From: Liminaster sp964567855
Lineage (GTDB): Bacteria; Bacteroidota; Bacteroidia; Bacteroidales; UBA3663
Assembly (NCBI GenBank): GCA_964567855.1
Contig: CAZMOE010000003.1
Coordinates: 62,001 to 126,000, forward strand
Length of the DNA: 64,000 bases
Reading direction: 5' to 3'
Shown here: positions 18,489 through 27,207 of the stretch, piece by piece
Layout of the letters: each line of letters opens with the position of its first letter
Numbering within the stretch: position 1 is the stretch's first letter
The notes under the pieces: model-generated
Databases searched by the model: none
The model's input: only the letters and a program-made list of their open reading frames with translations
What the model was told of the DNA's origin: nothing
Position numbers and translations under genes: made by a program

Positions 18489-21400
18489 ATGGTAAAACAT
18501 CACATCCCGGCCTCAGTCGCCCGTACCCTGACTGCCTGTCTTCTGCTTATCAGTATTGTTTCCGCTCACCGGCTTATTGCCGGCGACGCTCCCCAGGTAC
18601 ACTATACCGGCCACACACTCAGCAACCCCTATCTCCACGACGGCGGCCTGTCGCCGGTCATCGGTACCCATTGTATCCAGGTCATGCGCGCCAACCGCTC
18701 CAAAACAGACGATGCCCACTGCCAGGGATGGACCTACAATCACCAGCCCATGCTCGCCCATTGGAACGGACGCTTCTACCTGCATTTCCTATCCGATCCG
18801 GCCAGTGAGCATATCCCACCCTCGGTCACCTGGTTCACCTCCTCCGCCGACGGCTATCATTGGGAGACCCCGCGAATCCTCTTCCCCGAATATCCGGTCC
18901 CCGACGGCTTCATGAAAGCAGGCGACAGCATCGCCGCGACCGGCACCAAGGCCGTGATGCATCAACGCGTCGGCTGGTATGTCAGCTCCAAGCAAACAGG
19001 TAGCCGTCTCCTCGCCATGGGAAACTACGGCATCTGTCTATATCCTAAAGACGATCCGAACGATGGCAACGGCATCGGTAGGGTTGTCCGTGAAATTTTT
19101 GCCGATGGCACCTTAGGTCCTATCTATTTCCTCTACCTCAATCACGATTTCAGCAACAAGGGTGTCAGAGGTGGTCGCCGCACCGCCGGAAGCACCGCCT
19201 GGCCTATAGAATATCCTTACTTCACCGCCGCAAAGGACAAACAATTCCGTGCCGCCTGTCAGGAAATTCTCGACAACCCGCTCTATCGTATGCAATGGGT
19301 CGAGGAGGCCGACCGGCATGACCCTCTTCTCCCGCTCGACAAACCCTACAAAGCATTCTGCTACTACACACTGCCCGATGACACGACCACGGTCGGCCTA
19401 TGGAAACATGCACTCACTTCGTTCAGCACCGACGGCGGCCGGACATGGTCGGAAGCGGTTCATCGCGCCCCCGGCTTCGTCAACAGCAATGCCAAGATCT
19501 GGGGACAACGGCTCAGCGACGGCACGTATGCCACAGTTTACAACCCGGCGGAGTTCCGCTGGCCGCTGGCAGTGTCGACCAGTGTCGACGGAGAGGAATA
19601 TACGACGCTGAACCTCGTTCACGGGGAAATAACACCCATGCGCTACGGTGGCAATTACAAAAGCTACGGTCCCCAATATCCCCGCGGCATCCTGCCGGGC
19701 AACGGAGAGCTGCCTGATCTATGGGTCAGCTACAGCGTCAACAAAGAAGATATATGGATTGCCCGCATCCCCGTTCCGGTAAGAAGCTCGGCCACTGCAC
19801 ATGCCGACGACGATTTCGAGCAACCCGAACAACTGAACCGCTGGAACCTCTACATGCCCGCCGAGGCCGCCATCCGGATCCAGGACGGCCGTCTCCTGCT
19901 GACAGACAGCGATCGCTTCGACTTCGCCAAGGCCGAACGCATCATTCCGGCCACCCGACATCTCTCTGTCAGCTTCGACCTGACCGCCGGACAAACCGGA
20001 CATGGTACTCTACAGGTCGAATGGCTCGACAAACAGGGCACCCCCTGCAGCCGATTGGAATGGTGCGGCGCGGACAGTCTGCTGCGCATCAAGACCGGTG
20101 CCCGGTTCAACACACTGCAACACCACTTCCAAGCGGGAAAGACTTATCATATCGAAGCCCGGACAGACCTGAAACACCGTAATATCACCCTCTATATCGA
20201 TGGGAAAAAACAGGGTCCGAAAATGTTGTTCGCACCCATAGAAAGCATCTCCCGCATCTGTTTCCGCACCGGAGAGCGTCGTTTTTTCCCCACACCGGAA
20301 ACTCCTGCCGACAACTACGCCGATTTACCCGATGCCGGCGGACAAGATCCCTATGCATTCTGGCAGATCGACAATTTCAAGACCGAGGCCATCCCCGACG
20401 AAAGCAATCCGTTCGTCCACAACGGTCTGCCCGGCCACCCCGGTACACTGCTTGACTTCAGCGATCTCGAAAGATATGTCTCCCGGTTCAACACCATGGA
20501 AGACGAGAATATCATCCAGGCCATCCCCAATGCCGAAGCAGCCGCATGGATGAAGGCCAATGTTCCCCTTTTTGAATGTCCCGATCCTGCTATGACCGAA
20601 ATGTTCTACTATCGCTGGTGGACCCTCCGCAAGCATCTGCGCGAAACGCCCGTCGGCTACGCGATGACCGAATTTCTGGTTCCACGTTCCTATGCCGATC
20701 AATACAACCTCATCTCCTGCGCTCTGGGGCACCACGTGACAGAAAGCCGCTGGCTGCGAGATACGACCTACCTGCACCAGTTCGTCCGGACATGGCTGCG
20801 CGGCAATGCGGGCGGCCCGATGAAACGGCTCGACCAATACAGCAGCTGGCTACCCTATGCGCTGTGGCAGCAGGCAAAGGTCAGCGGTCAATGGAGATGG
20901 CTGCAGGAACTCCTGCCCGATCTCGAAGACGATGTAAAAAGATGGGATTCCCTGCGCCTCCTGCCCGAAGGCCTTTACTGGCAGGCCGATGTAAAAGACG
21001 GCATGGAAGAAAGCATCAGTGGGGGCCGCAAGGTCAAAAACAGGCGACCATCGATCAATAGTTACATGTACGGTAATTTCGCGGCGTTATCCGACCTCTG
21101 TTCCCGCTCTCCGCTCCCGGAACAGAAGGAGCAAGCGGCATATTACCGCCGCCGGGCACAGGAATTAAAACAACAGATAGAAAAAGAACTGTGGAGCCGA
21201 CAGCTGAAATTCTTTTGCACACTGACTGAAACCGATTCGATAGCAGCCGTCCGCGAGGCCATAGGCTTTATACCATGGTATTTCAATCTTCCCGACGATA
21301 ACCGGGAATATGCCCATGCCTGGCGACAACTTACCGACCCGCAGGGATTCTCCGCCCCCTTCGGCCTGACTACCGCCGAACGCCGTCACCCGCAATTCCG

Positions 21401-21944
21401 CTCTCATGGCAGCGGCCGATGCGAATGGGACGGGGCAATCTGGCCCTTCGCTACATCCCAGACCCTCACCGCATTGGGCAATTACATCAATAATTATTCA
21501 CTGCCCCCGGCCGAAGACTCTCTGCTGACGGCGGCGTTCTTCCGACAGATGCAACTCTACACGGAATCCCAATACCGCCGCGGCCGCCCCTACATCGGCG
21601 AATATTTAGATGAGACCGACGGACAATGGCTGATGGGAGACCGGGAACGTAGCCGTTACTACAATCATTCCACCTACAACGATCTGATCATTACCGGTCT
21701 GGTCGGTCTGCGCCCCGCCTCCGACAACCGACTTGTTATCCGCCCGTTGCTGCCGGCCGGTCAATGGAGTTACTTTTGCCTTGACGGCATCAACTATCAC
21801 GGCCACCTGCTGACGATCTGCTGGGACGCCGACGGAAAACGCTATCATCAGGGACAGAGAATATCCGTATGGATCGACGGCAGCCTTGCAAAGCAACAAT
21901 CCGACCTTGGAAAAATAGAGATAACATTGCCCGGACAGCAATGA
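18489..21944 (+). CDS. Secreted beta-propeller plus (alpha/alpha)6 carbohydrate-active enzyme
   Basis: The 1151-residue protein has an N-terminal signal peptide and three parts. Residues about 35-430 form a sialidase-like propeller with an Asp box (STDGGRTW near 315). Its GWTYNHQPMLAHWNGRFYLHFLSDP segment recalls propeller enzymes acting on rhamnose-capped glucuronate (PL27/PL42/GH145 type); this is from memory. Residues about 440-620 look like a concanavalin/LamG-type sandwich. Residues about 690-1150 resemble the MGH1/GH63-like toroid, with acidic candidates in CEWDGAIWPF (Glu979, Asp981). It may therefore have two activities on one plant or arabinogalactan side chain. The ATG at 18489 follows a divergent promoter region shared with polA, and a strong terminator follows the gene. 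Confidence 0.75.
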   Translation: MVKHHIPASVARTLTACLLLISIVSAHRLIAGDAPQVHYTGHTLSNPYLHDGGLSPVIGTHCIQVMRANRSKTDDAHCQGWTYNHQPMLAHWNGRFYLHFLSDPASEHIPPSVTWFTSSADGYHWETPRILFPEYPVPDGFMKAGDSIAATGTKAVMHQRVGWYVSSKQTGSRLLAMGNYGICLYPKDDPNDGNGIGRVVREIFADGTLGPIYFLYLNHDFSNKGVRGGRRTAGSTAWPIEYPYFTAAKDKQFRAACQEILDNPLYRMQWVEEADRHDPLLPLDKPYKAFCYYTLPDDTTTVGLWKHALTSFSTDGGRTWSEAVHRAPGFVNSNAKIWGQRLSDGTYATVYNPAEFRWPLAVSTSVDGEEYTTLNLVHGEITPMRYGGNYKSYGPQYPRGILPGNGELPDLWVSYSVNKEDIWIARIPVPVRSSATAHADDDFEQPEQLNRWNLYMPAEAAIRIQDGRLLLTDSDRFDFAKAERIIPATRHLSVSFDLTAGQTGHGTLQVEWLDKQGTPCSRLEWCGADSLLRIKTGARFNTLQHHFQAGKTYHIEARTDLKHRNITLYIDGKKQGPKMLFAPIESISRICFRTGERRFFPTPETPADNYADLPDAGGQDPYAFWQIDNFKTEAIPDESNPFVHNGLPGHPGTLLDFSDLERYVSRFNTMEDENIIQAIPNAEAAAWMKANVPLFECPDPAMTEMFYYRWWTLRKHLRETPVGYAMTEFLVPRSYADQYNLISCALGHHVTESRWLRDTTYLHQFVRTWLRGNAGGPMKRLDQYSSWLPYALWQQAKVSGQWRWLQELLPDLEDDVKRWDSLRLLPEGLYWQADVKDGMEESISGGRKVKNRRPSINSYMYGNFAALSDLCSRSPLPEQKEQAAYYRRRAQELKQQIEKELWSRQLKFFCTLTETDSIAAVREAIGFIPWYFNLPDDNREYAHAWRQLTDPQGFSAPFGLTTAERRHPQFRSHGSGRCEWDGAIWPFATSQTLTALGNYINNYSLPPAEDSLLTAAFFRQMQLYTESQYRRGRPYIGEYLDETDGQWLMGDRERSRYYNHSTYNDLIITGLVGLRPASDNRLVIRPLLPAGQWSYFCLDGINYHGHLLTICWDADGKRYHQGQRISVWIDGSLAKQQSDLGKIEITLPGQQ

Positions 21945-21953
21945 CCCGGCAAC

Positions 21954-22000
21954 AAAATTTCTGCCCGGCCTGCCATGATGGCAAGCCGGGCAGAAATTTT
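21954..22000. terminator. Strong bidirectional intrinsic terminator
   Basis: A 16-bp perfect stem (21954-21969 with 21985-22000) with A-runs and T-runs at its ends lies between the converging propeller-enzyme gene and the LRR gene. Confidence 0.92.
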
Positions 22001-22021
22001 ATCATATACCGCCACTGTCAT

Positions 22022-22765
22022 TCAAAGAACAAAGGTTTTCATATCCCCGAAGTAGGAAGACCATGCTGTATAGTCGCACCCCACGGGATAATGGAGCGAC
22101 ACCCGCGGCGATAGTCTTCCGAAAACCGACGGGCCAGACACATCCGGTGCAACCGGCGGCATAGCGACAATCGTTTTCAGCGATGCGCATCTGAAAAACG
22201 CCATCTCGCCCACCTGTTTCACTCCGGCGGGAATGACAATCTGTTTCAGTGAAGTACATCCGATAAAACACTTGTTTTCAATCGTTTCAATCCCAGCAGG
22301 AAGGATCAGTGCCCGCAGACGGAAGCAATCTCTGAAAACGGCGGCGCCCAAATATGTCAAGGTATCCGGCAATATGACCTGCTTCAACGCCGAACAACCG
22401 GCAAATGCCCCGTCGCCGATCATTTTCAGCCCCTCGGGAAGCGTCACGGAAAGCAACGCCGCACATCCTTGGAAAGCCGCCTTCCCGATTCTGGCGATTC
22501 CCGGAGAAAGGATAACAAAAACCAGTGAGGAACTCCGGCAAAACGCTCCGTCGCCGACAGCGGCAACCCGATAGTTTCTGCCCTCATGCTCTACTGCGGC
22601 AGGCACGATAATCCTGTCACAATATTCCTTGCTGCCCGCAACGACCTCCGCAACCGAATGAATGGCATCCAGCTTATAATAAATGCCACCAATCCTTACA
22701 TCATATCCTCTCACACGCAATTTTAAACGCAACGTGCGAAATAAAGTCCGCAACTTTGATTTCAT
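22022..22765 (-). CDS. BspA-like leucine-rich repeat protein
   Basis: The 247-residue protein consists of about six LRR_5 units of the BspA type, each like IGDGAFAGCSALKQVILPDTLTYLG (repeat length about 23). These begin after a 60-residue N-terminal part (GIYYKLDAIHSVAEVVAG), which is a common cap in this family, and the protein ends with WSSYFGDMKTFVL. Most relatives are exported and bind host proteins, but no signal peptide or lipobox is visible here; the N-terminus is very basic (MKSKLRTLFRTLRLKLRVRG). It may be cytosolic or its start may be misjudged. The binding partner is unknown. Confidence 0.85.
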   Translation of the reverse strand: MKSKLRTLFRTLRLKLRVRGYDVRIGGIYYKLDAIHSVAEVVAGSKEYCDRIIVPAAVEHEGRNYRVAAVGDGAFCRSSSLVFVILSPGIARIGKAAFQGCAALLSVTLPEGLKMIGDGAFAGCSALKQVILPDTLTYLGAAVFRDCFRLRALILPAGIETIENKCFIGCTSLKQIVIPAGVKQVGEMAFFRCASLKTIVAMPPVAPDVSGPSVFGRLSPRVSLHYPVGCDYTAWSSYFGDMKTFVL

Positions 22766-22783
22766 ATCCTGTTATTCGACAAT

Positions 22784-22818
22784 TAAATATAGTTCCGATT
22801 CCGACGTAAGAAAACAAA
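22784..22818 (-). promoter_or_regulatory. Possible promoter of the LRR gene
   Basis: On the minus strand TTTG (22815-22818) and TATATTTA (22784-22791) are 23 bases apart, at the upper limit of the usual spacing and with one mismatch in the -7 box. Confidence 0.5.
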
Positions 22819-23468
22819 CCTTTCACCCAATAAGTTTTCTTAAGTCCGGAAAAGCCGCAAATAAAATCCTTTATTCTACGCTACAGACGACAAAATCTGA
22901 AAACAACATTCATTCCCGCCTCCTGTATAATCGACAGAATATCCCGACCATTCCTGCATCCGGGCCCGAAAGGCCGCAGACCAAACATATATTTCCACAT
23001 CCCTCTTCATATGAGAATAAAATGTCTTTTCTAATATCTCCCGCTCCAACAATCCGGGTCAAGTCCCATCAGGTATGAAAGTATCTTCATTTTTCGCTCT
23101 CCCCGCTTCAGATACACCCGATGCCGTCTCATCCGACGAGGACAGACCCTCCGATATTGAAAAAGGCGATATTATTTTCCGCCTCTTCCGACATCCTTAT
23201 ACAACAACATAAAAGAGAGAGAACCGGAATGTCGGCAAGGCAGTGAGGAATGGTCGGGATGCAACGGCCGGCGGCAATTGCACATCTATCGAACACGTAT
23301 GTTTCATGGTTGATTGTCATATTTTGTTTTCTTCCCTTATCTTCGGGTGCAAAAGTAGCTTTTTTTGTTAATTCTCCCTAATCCAATACTTTTTATTTGG
23401 TAATAACAAGCTTTTTTGTTTTAATATTAGAACCGGAAACGGAATAGGCAACCGACATTCCCGAAAAC
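22819..23468. other. Intergenic region with no convincing gene except one small frame
   Basis: This 650-base stretch lies between the LRR and pflA genes. Forward frames have no family resemblance and poor codon pattern. The only coding candidate is the 63-codon minus-strand frame at 23129-23320. On the minus strand a -7-like TACTTTTG (23347-23354) lies about 27 bases before that frame, but its nearest TTG is 25 bases upstream. Confidence 0.5.
23129..23320 (-). CDS. Possible small protein (63 aa), unknown
   Basis: The frame starts MTINHETYVFDRC and has a Cys-rich hydrophobic middle (LSLLCCCIRM). The A-rich leader (GAAAACAAAAT before ATGACAATC) and an upstream -7 box TACTTTTG are typical of expressed Bacteroidetes genes. 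No family is recognised, and composition gives little help, so it could be a chance frame after a promoter for an RNA. Confidence 0.25.
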   Translation of the reverse strand: MTINHETYVFDRCAIAAGRCIPTIPHCLADIPVLSLLCCCIRMSEEAENNIAFFNIGGSVLVG

Positions 23469-23511
23469 AAAATATCCCTGTCCGAAACCTTAAAGCGGAC
23501 AGGGATATTTT
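23469..23511 (-). terminator. Intrinsic terminator of pflB-pflA
   Basis: A perfect 16-bp stem (23469-23484 with 23496-23511) and an 11-base loop lie just beyond the pflA stop. Confidence 0.92.
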
Positions 23512-23513
23512 CG

Positions 23514-24257
23514 TCACTGGCGGAACCATCCTTCATAACGTTGCCGCAGTTCATTTATCCGTTCAGACGATAAAGGCGCCACACCCTCCAACGGGTAAGG
23601 CAGATTCAGCTCCTCATATTTATAAACCCCCATCGTGTGATAAGGCAACCACTCAATACGGTCGATACAGCGATAGGATTTCAGATAATCCATCATCTCT
23701 GCAATACTGTCATCGTCATCTGTCAGCCCCGGCACGACAACATGCCGTATCCACACGGTCGTTCCACGCCGTTCCGCCTCCTCCAGAAATGCCAGCGCAT
23801 TACGGCCGTCGCTGCCACACACCCGTCTGCATAATTCCGTGCGGAAAGCCTTAATATCCAACAAAACAAGGTCTGTAAAATCCAAAACGCCAAGCGTTTT
23901 CTCCGTAACAATGGATCCAGCCGTATCGAGCGCGGTATGGATTCCCTCCTCACGGCACAGACGGAAGTACTCGCGGCAAAAAGAGGCCTGCATCAAAGGT
24001 TCGCCACCCGTAAGGGTAACGCCGCCTCGGGCAATAAAGCTTTTGTAGCGCAAAGCCTCGGACAGGAGCTGCTGCGGAGTGTATTCATAACGTCCCGGCC
24101 GGGTGGCGTCCCATGTATCCGGGTTATGACAATAGCTACAGCGTAACGGGCATCCCTGCAAGAATGCTACAAAACGAATTCCGGGACCGTCTACGGTCCC
24201 GAAACTCTCTATAGAATGTATTTTGCCCGTCAGCAGGGGCCCATGCGATGCTGTCAT
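23514..24257 (-). CDS. pflA: Pyruvate formate-lyase activating enzyme
   Basis: This radical-SAM enzyme makes the glycyl radical on pyruvate formate-lyase under anoxic conditions. The CPLRCSYC motif near residues 36-43 binds the 4Fe-4S cluster, preceded by IESFGTVDGPGIRFV and followed by GGVTLTGGEP, all standard for PflA. I chose the ATG at 24257, five bases after the pflB stop; a GTG at 24266 overlapping that stop would add three residues. The gene is cotranscribed with pflB and ends at an intrinsic terminator. Confidence 0.96.
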   Translation of the reverse strand: MTASHGPLLTGKIHSIESFGTVDGPGIRFVAFLQGCPLRCSYCHNPDTWDATRPGRYEYTPQQLLSEALRYKSFIARGGVTLTGGEPLMQASFCREYFRLCREEGIHTALDTAGSIVTEKTLGVLDFTDLVLLDIKAFRTELCRRVCGSDGRNALAFLEEAERRGTTVWIRHVVVPGLTDDDDSIAEMMDYLKSYRCIDRIEWLPYHTMGVYKYEELNLPYPLEGVAPLSSERINELRQRYEGWFRQ

Positions 24258-24262
24258 CTGCT

Positions 24263-26503
24263 TCACAGCGACTGGTTAATGGTTCGGGAGATAACATCCA
24301 GCTGTTGCTCGCGCGTGAGCTTGACAAAGTTAACCGCATAGCCGGAAACACGAATCGTGAGCTGGGGATATTTCTCAGGATGGTCCATCGCGTCGATAAG
24401 CAAATCCCTGTCGAACACGTTGACATTGAGATGCTGGCCTCCGGTAGGAGTAAAATAACCGTCCAAAAGCGCCACAAGATTGTCGATCTGCACTTCCTTT
24501 TCCTTGCCAAGCGTAGCGGGAGAAATGGCAAAGGTATAAGAGATACCGTCATGAGCATGCTCGAACGGTAATTTGGCTACCGACGACAAAGCGGCCACAG
24601 CGCCCTTCACGTCACGACCGTTCATCGGGTTGGCACCCGGTGCAAACGGCGTGCCGCCCTGGCGGCCGTCAGGGGTAGTGCCGGTTTTCTTGCCATAAAC
24701 GACGTTGCTGGTAATGGTAAGGATAGACTGGGTAGGGATAGCATTGCGATAGGTCTCATGCTGCCGCAGATAGTCCATGAACTTGGTGGTAATTTCGACA
24801 GCGATGCTATCGGTATTGTCATCATTATTACCGAAGGGGATGTAATCACCTTCACGCTCGAAGTCTACGGCCAAGCCGCGCTCGTCGCGGATCACCTTCA
24901 CACGGCAATCGCGGATCGCAGCCAAAGAGTCGGCCACAATAGAAAGACCGGCGATACCCGTGGCACGGATACGCTGCACATCCCCGTCATGAAGCGCCAT
25001 TTCATAGGCTTCATAGTCATACTTATCGTGCATGTAGTGGATGATCTTCAGTGCGTTCACATAGACTTTAGCCAGCCAACGCATCATCTGCTCGTATTTC
25101 TTCATCACATCCTCATAATCGAGGTAATCACCCGTTACGGGCTCGAAACACGGAGCCACCTGCACGCCGGTACGCTCATCGCGGCCGCCGTTGATAGCAT
25201 AGAGCAAGCATTTAGCCAGATTGGCACGGGCGCCAAAGAACTGCATCTGCTTGCCGATCTTCATCGGAGACACACAGCAGGCAATGCCGTAATCATCACC
25301 ATAGTCTACGCGCATCAAATCGTCATTTTCGTACTGAATAGCCGAAGTATGGATGGAAACCCGGGCGCAGAAACGTTTCCAGCTTTCCGGTAAGGCGGCA
25401 GACCACAGCACGGTAAGGTTAGGTTCGGGCGCGGGACCCAAATTGTACAGCGTCTGAAGATAACGGAAGCAAGTCCTGGTCACCAACGTACGGCCGTCGA
25501 TACCCATACCGCCCAAAGACTCGGTCACCCATACCGGATCGCCGGAAAACAGATCATTGTATTCGGGTGTACGCAAAAAGCGGACGATACGCAGCTTGAT
25601 GATCATCTGATCGACCAGCTCCTGAGCCTCGTCTTCCGTCAGCTTGCCTTCCCGGATATCCTTTTCGATATAAATATCCAGGAACGTAGCGGTACGGCCG
25701 ATGGACATGGCGGCGCCGTCCTGATCCTTGACTGCCGCCAGATAGGCCAGATAAACAAACTGTACCGCTTCACGGGCATCTTTGGCCGGGCGGGTGACAT
25801 CGAAGCCATAACCGGCGCACATCTGCTCGAAATCCTGAAGGGCACGAATCTGTTCAGTCACCTCTTCCCGGCTGCGGATGGTCTCCTCACTCAGTTCCTG
25901 AATATCCAGCCGGCGCCGGAAATTTTTCTTGTCCTCGATCAGGATCGCCGTACCATAGAGGGCCACGCGACGATAGTCACCGATGATACGGCCGCGGCCG
26001 TAAGCGTCCGGAAGACCGGTAATGATGGCGGAACGGCGGGCGGCAAGCATTTCGTCGGTATAGGCGGAGAAAACTCCTTCGTTGTGGGTTTTCCGATACT
26101 TAGTGAAAATGAGTTTCGTCATCGGATCGAGCTCGTACCCGTAAGACATCAGGCTGTTTTCCACCATGCGGATACCTCCCTTCGGGAAGATACCCCGTTT
26201 CAGCGGCGCATCGGTCTGCAAACCTACAATGACTTCGTTTTCCTTATCGATATAACCGGGGCCATAGGTTGTGATACTCTGCGGCTTGGAGGTTTCGGCA
26301 TCATAAACGCCCTTTTCCCTCTCTACCTTAAACATTTCGGTCAGCTTATCCCATACTTTCCGGGTCTTCTCGGAAGAGGGGCGCAAGAAAGAATCATCAC
26401 CCTCATAGGGCGTGTAATTATTCTGAATGAAGTCACGCACGTTGATCTCCGTCCGCCACAAATCGCCCTTGAAGCCGGCCCAGCTGTCGTTGTTAAAATC
26501 CAT
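24263..26503 (-). CDS. pflB: Formate acetyltransferase (pyruvate formate-lyase)
   Basis: The enzyme converts pyruvate and CoA to acetyl-CoA and formate in fermentation. The 746-residue protein carries the adjacent active-site cysteines in IACCVSPM (Cys409-Cys410) and the C-terminal glycyl-radical motif RVSGYAVNF (Gly721). The N-terminus (WAGFKGDLWRTEINVRDFIQNNYTPYEG) is that of true PFL rather than of diol dehydratase-like members. Its activator pflA follows immediately. This fits an anaerobic gut-type fermenter. Confidence 0.98.
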   Translation of the reverse strand: MDFNNDSWAGFKGDLWRTEINVRDFIQNNYTPYEGDDSFLRPSSEKTRKVWDKLTEMFKVEREKGVYDAETSKPQSITTYGPGYIDKENEVIVGLQTDAPLKRGIFPKGGIRMVENSLMSYGYELDPMTKLIFTKYRKTHNEGVFSAYTDEMLAARRSAIITGLPDAYGRGRIIGDYRRVALYGTAILIEDKKNFRRRLDIQELSEETIRSREEVTEQIRALQDFEQMCAGYGFDVTRPAKDAREAVQFVYLAYLAAVKDQDGAAMSIGRTATFLDIYIEKDIREGKLTEDEAQELVDQMIIKLRIVRFLRTPEYNDLFSGDPVWVTESLGGMGIDGRTLVTRTCFRYLQTLYNLGPAPEPNLTVLWSAALPESWKRFCARVSIHTSAIQYENDDLMRVDYGDDYGIACCVSPMKIGKQMQFFGARANLAKCLLYAINGGRDERTGVQVAPCFEPVTGDYLDYEDVMKKYEQMMRWLAKVYVNALKIIHYMHDKYDYEAYEMALHDGDVQRIRATGIAGLSIVADSLAAIRDCRVKVIRDERGLAVDFEREGDYIPFGNNDDNTDSIAVEITTKFMDYLRQHETYRNAIPTQSILTITSNVVYGKKTGTTPDGRQGGTPFAPGANPMNGRDVKGAVAALSSVAKLPFEHAHDGISYTFAISPATLGKEKEVQIDNLVALLDGYFTPTGGQHLNVNVFDRDLLIDAMDHPEKYPQLTIRVSGYAVNFVKLTREQQLDVISRTINQSL

Positions 26504-26543
26504 AATTCGTACCTTAAATATGTGGGTGTTCTATTGAAAGGGA

Positions 26544-26575
26544 CAAAGATAGCCATAAATAGAAGGAACGCCAAC
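26544..26575 (-). promoter_or_regulatory. Promoter of pflB-pflA
   Basis: On the minus strand the -7 box TATCTTTG (26544-26551) is preceded at 20 bases by GTTG (26572-26575), one base off the -33 consensus. Confidence 0.65.
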
Positions 26576-27127
26576 ATATCGCCTCCGATTTCAACTGCAT
26601 CCACTGCCTTTTTCATGCCGGAGATATTTCGACATGGCATTTTGAGAAACTATATTAACCGACCTATATTCGGGCAAGTCGATAAAAGGTTATTTTTTCT
26701 CATGGAAGATTCCAAAAAACAAGTTCTGTTCATAATTGTAACCCCTCCGGCCGGCCAGTTACGACTTCGAAGCATCTCTTCCGCCATTCCCGTCCGCATC
26801 GGACAACCAGACATAAGATATTTTCCGGTTCCCGCAAAGCAGGAACTGCCACTTATACCATAAACTCCATTCGCGCCATTTACGGAATCACTGCAAAGCC
26901 TACGGACAACAGCCGCCCCATTATTTTTAGCACCTCTCATTGTCCATACTACGGTAAAAAAGCGGCATTAACCTCCACAGACGATCTTGACGAGGAAATA
27001 TTTCTGCCGCCGGAAATTACAAATATCGCAGCCAGACATAAAAAGATTTTTTCTCCTCTATACTCCATTATCCAATAGTACCGATAAAACCCGGATAAAA
27101 GGATACTCATCTTCATCCCCAGTCAAA
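26576..27127. other. Intergenic region, nothing supported
   Basis: About 550 bases between the divergent pflB and GH78 promoters. A 96-codon minus-strand frame (26650-26940) has no signal, no family and no start context, so I do not call it. No hairpin or repeat stands out. Confidence 0.5.
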
Positions 27128-27159
27128 TTTGCGGATATTAGGTTAAAAACGTATCTTTG
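27128..27159 (+). promoter_or_regulatory. Sigma-ABfr promoter of the GH78 fusion gene
   Basis: TTTG (27128-27131) and TATCTTTG (27152-27159) are 20 bases apart. The longer frame start at 27157 lies inside the -7 box, so translation starts at the ATG at 27208. Confidence 0.88.
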
Positions 27160-27207
27160 CGGCTGAAATTCACGGCGTCAGCCATCACAAACATCATTCA
27201 CACCGAT

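Noticed and set aside
27157..27207. Longer start of the GH78 gene at 27157
   Set aside because: It is a TTG inside the -7 box of the promoter; the signal peptide begins at 27208.
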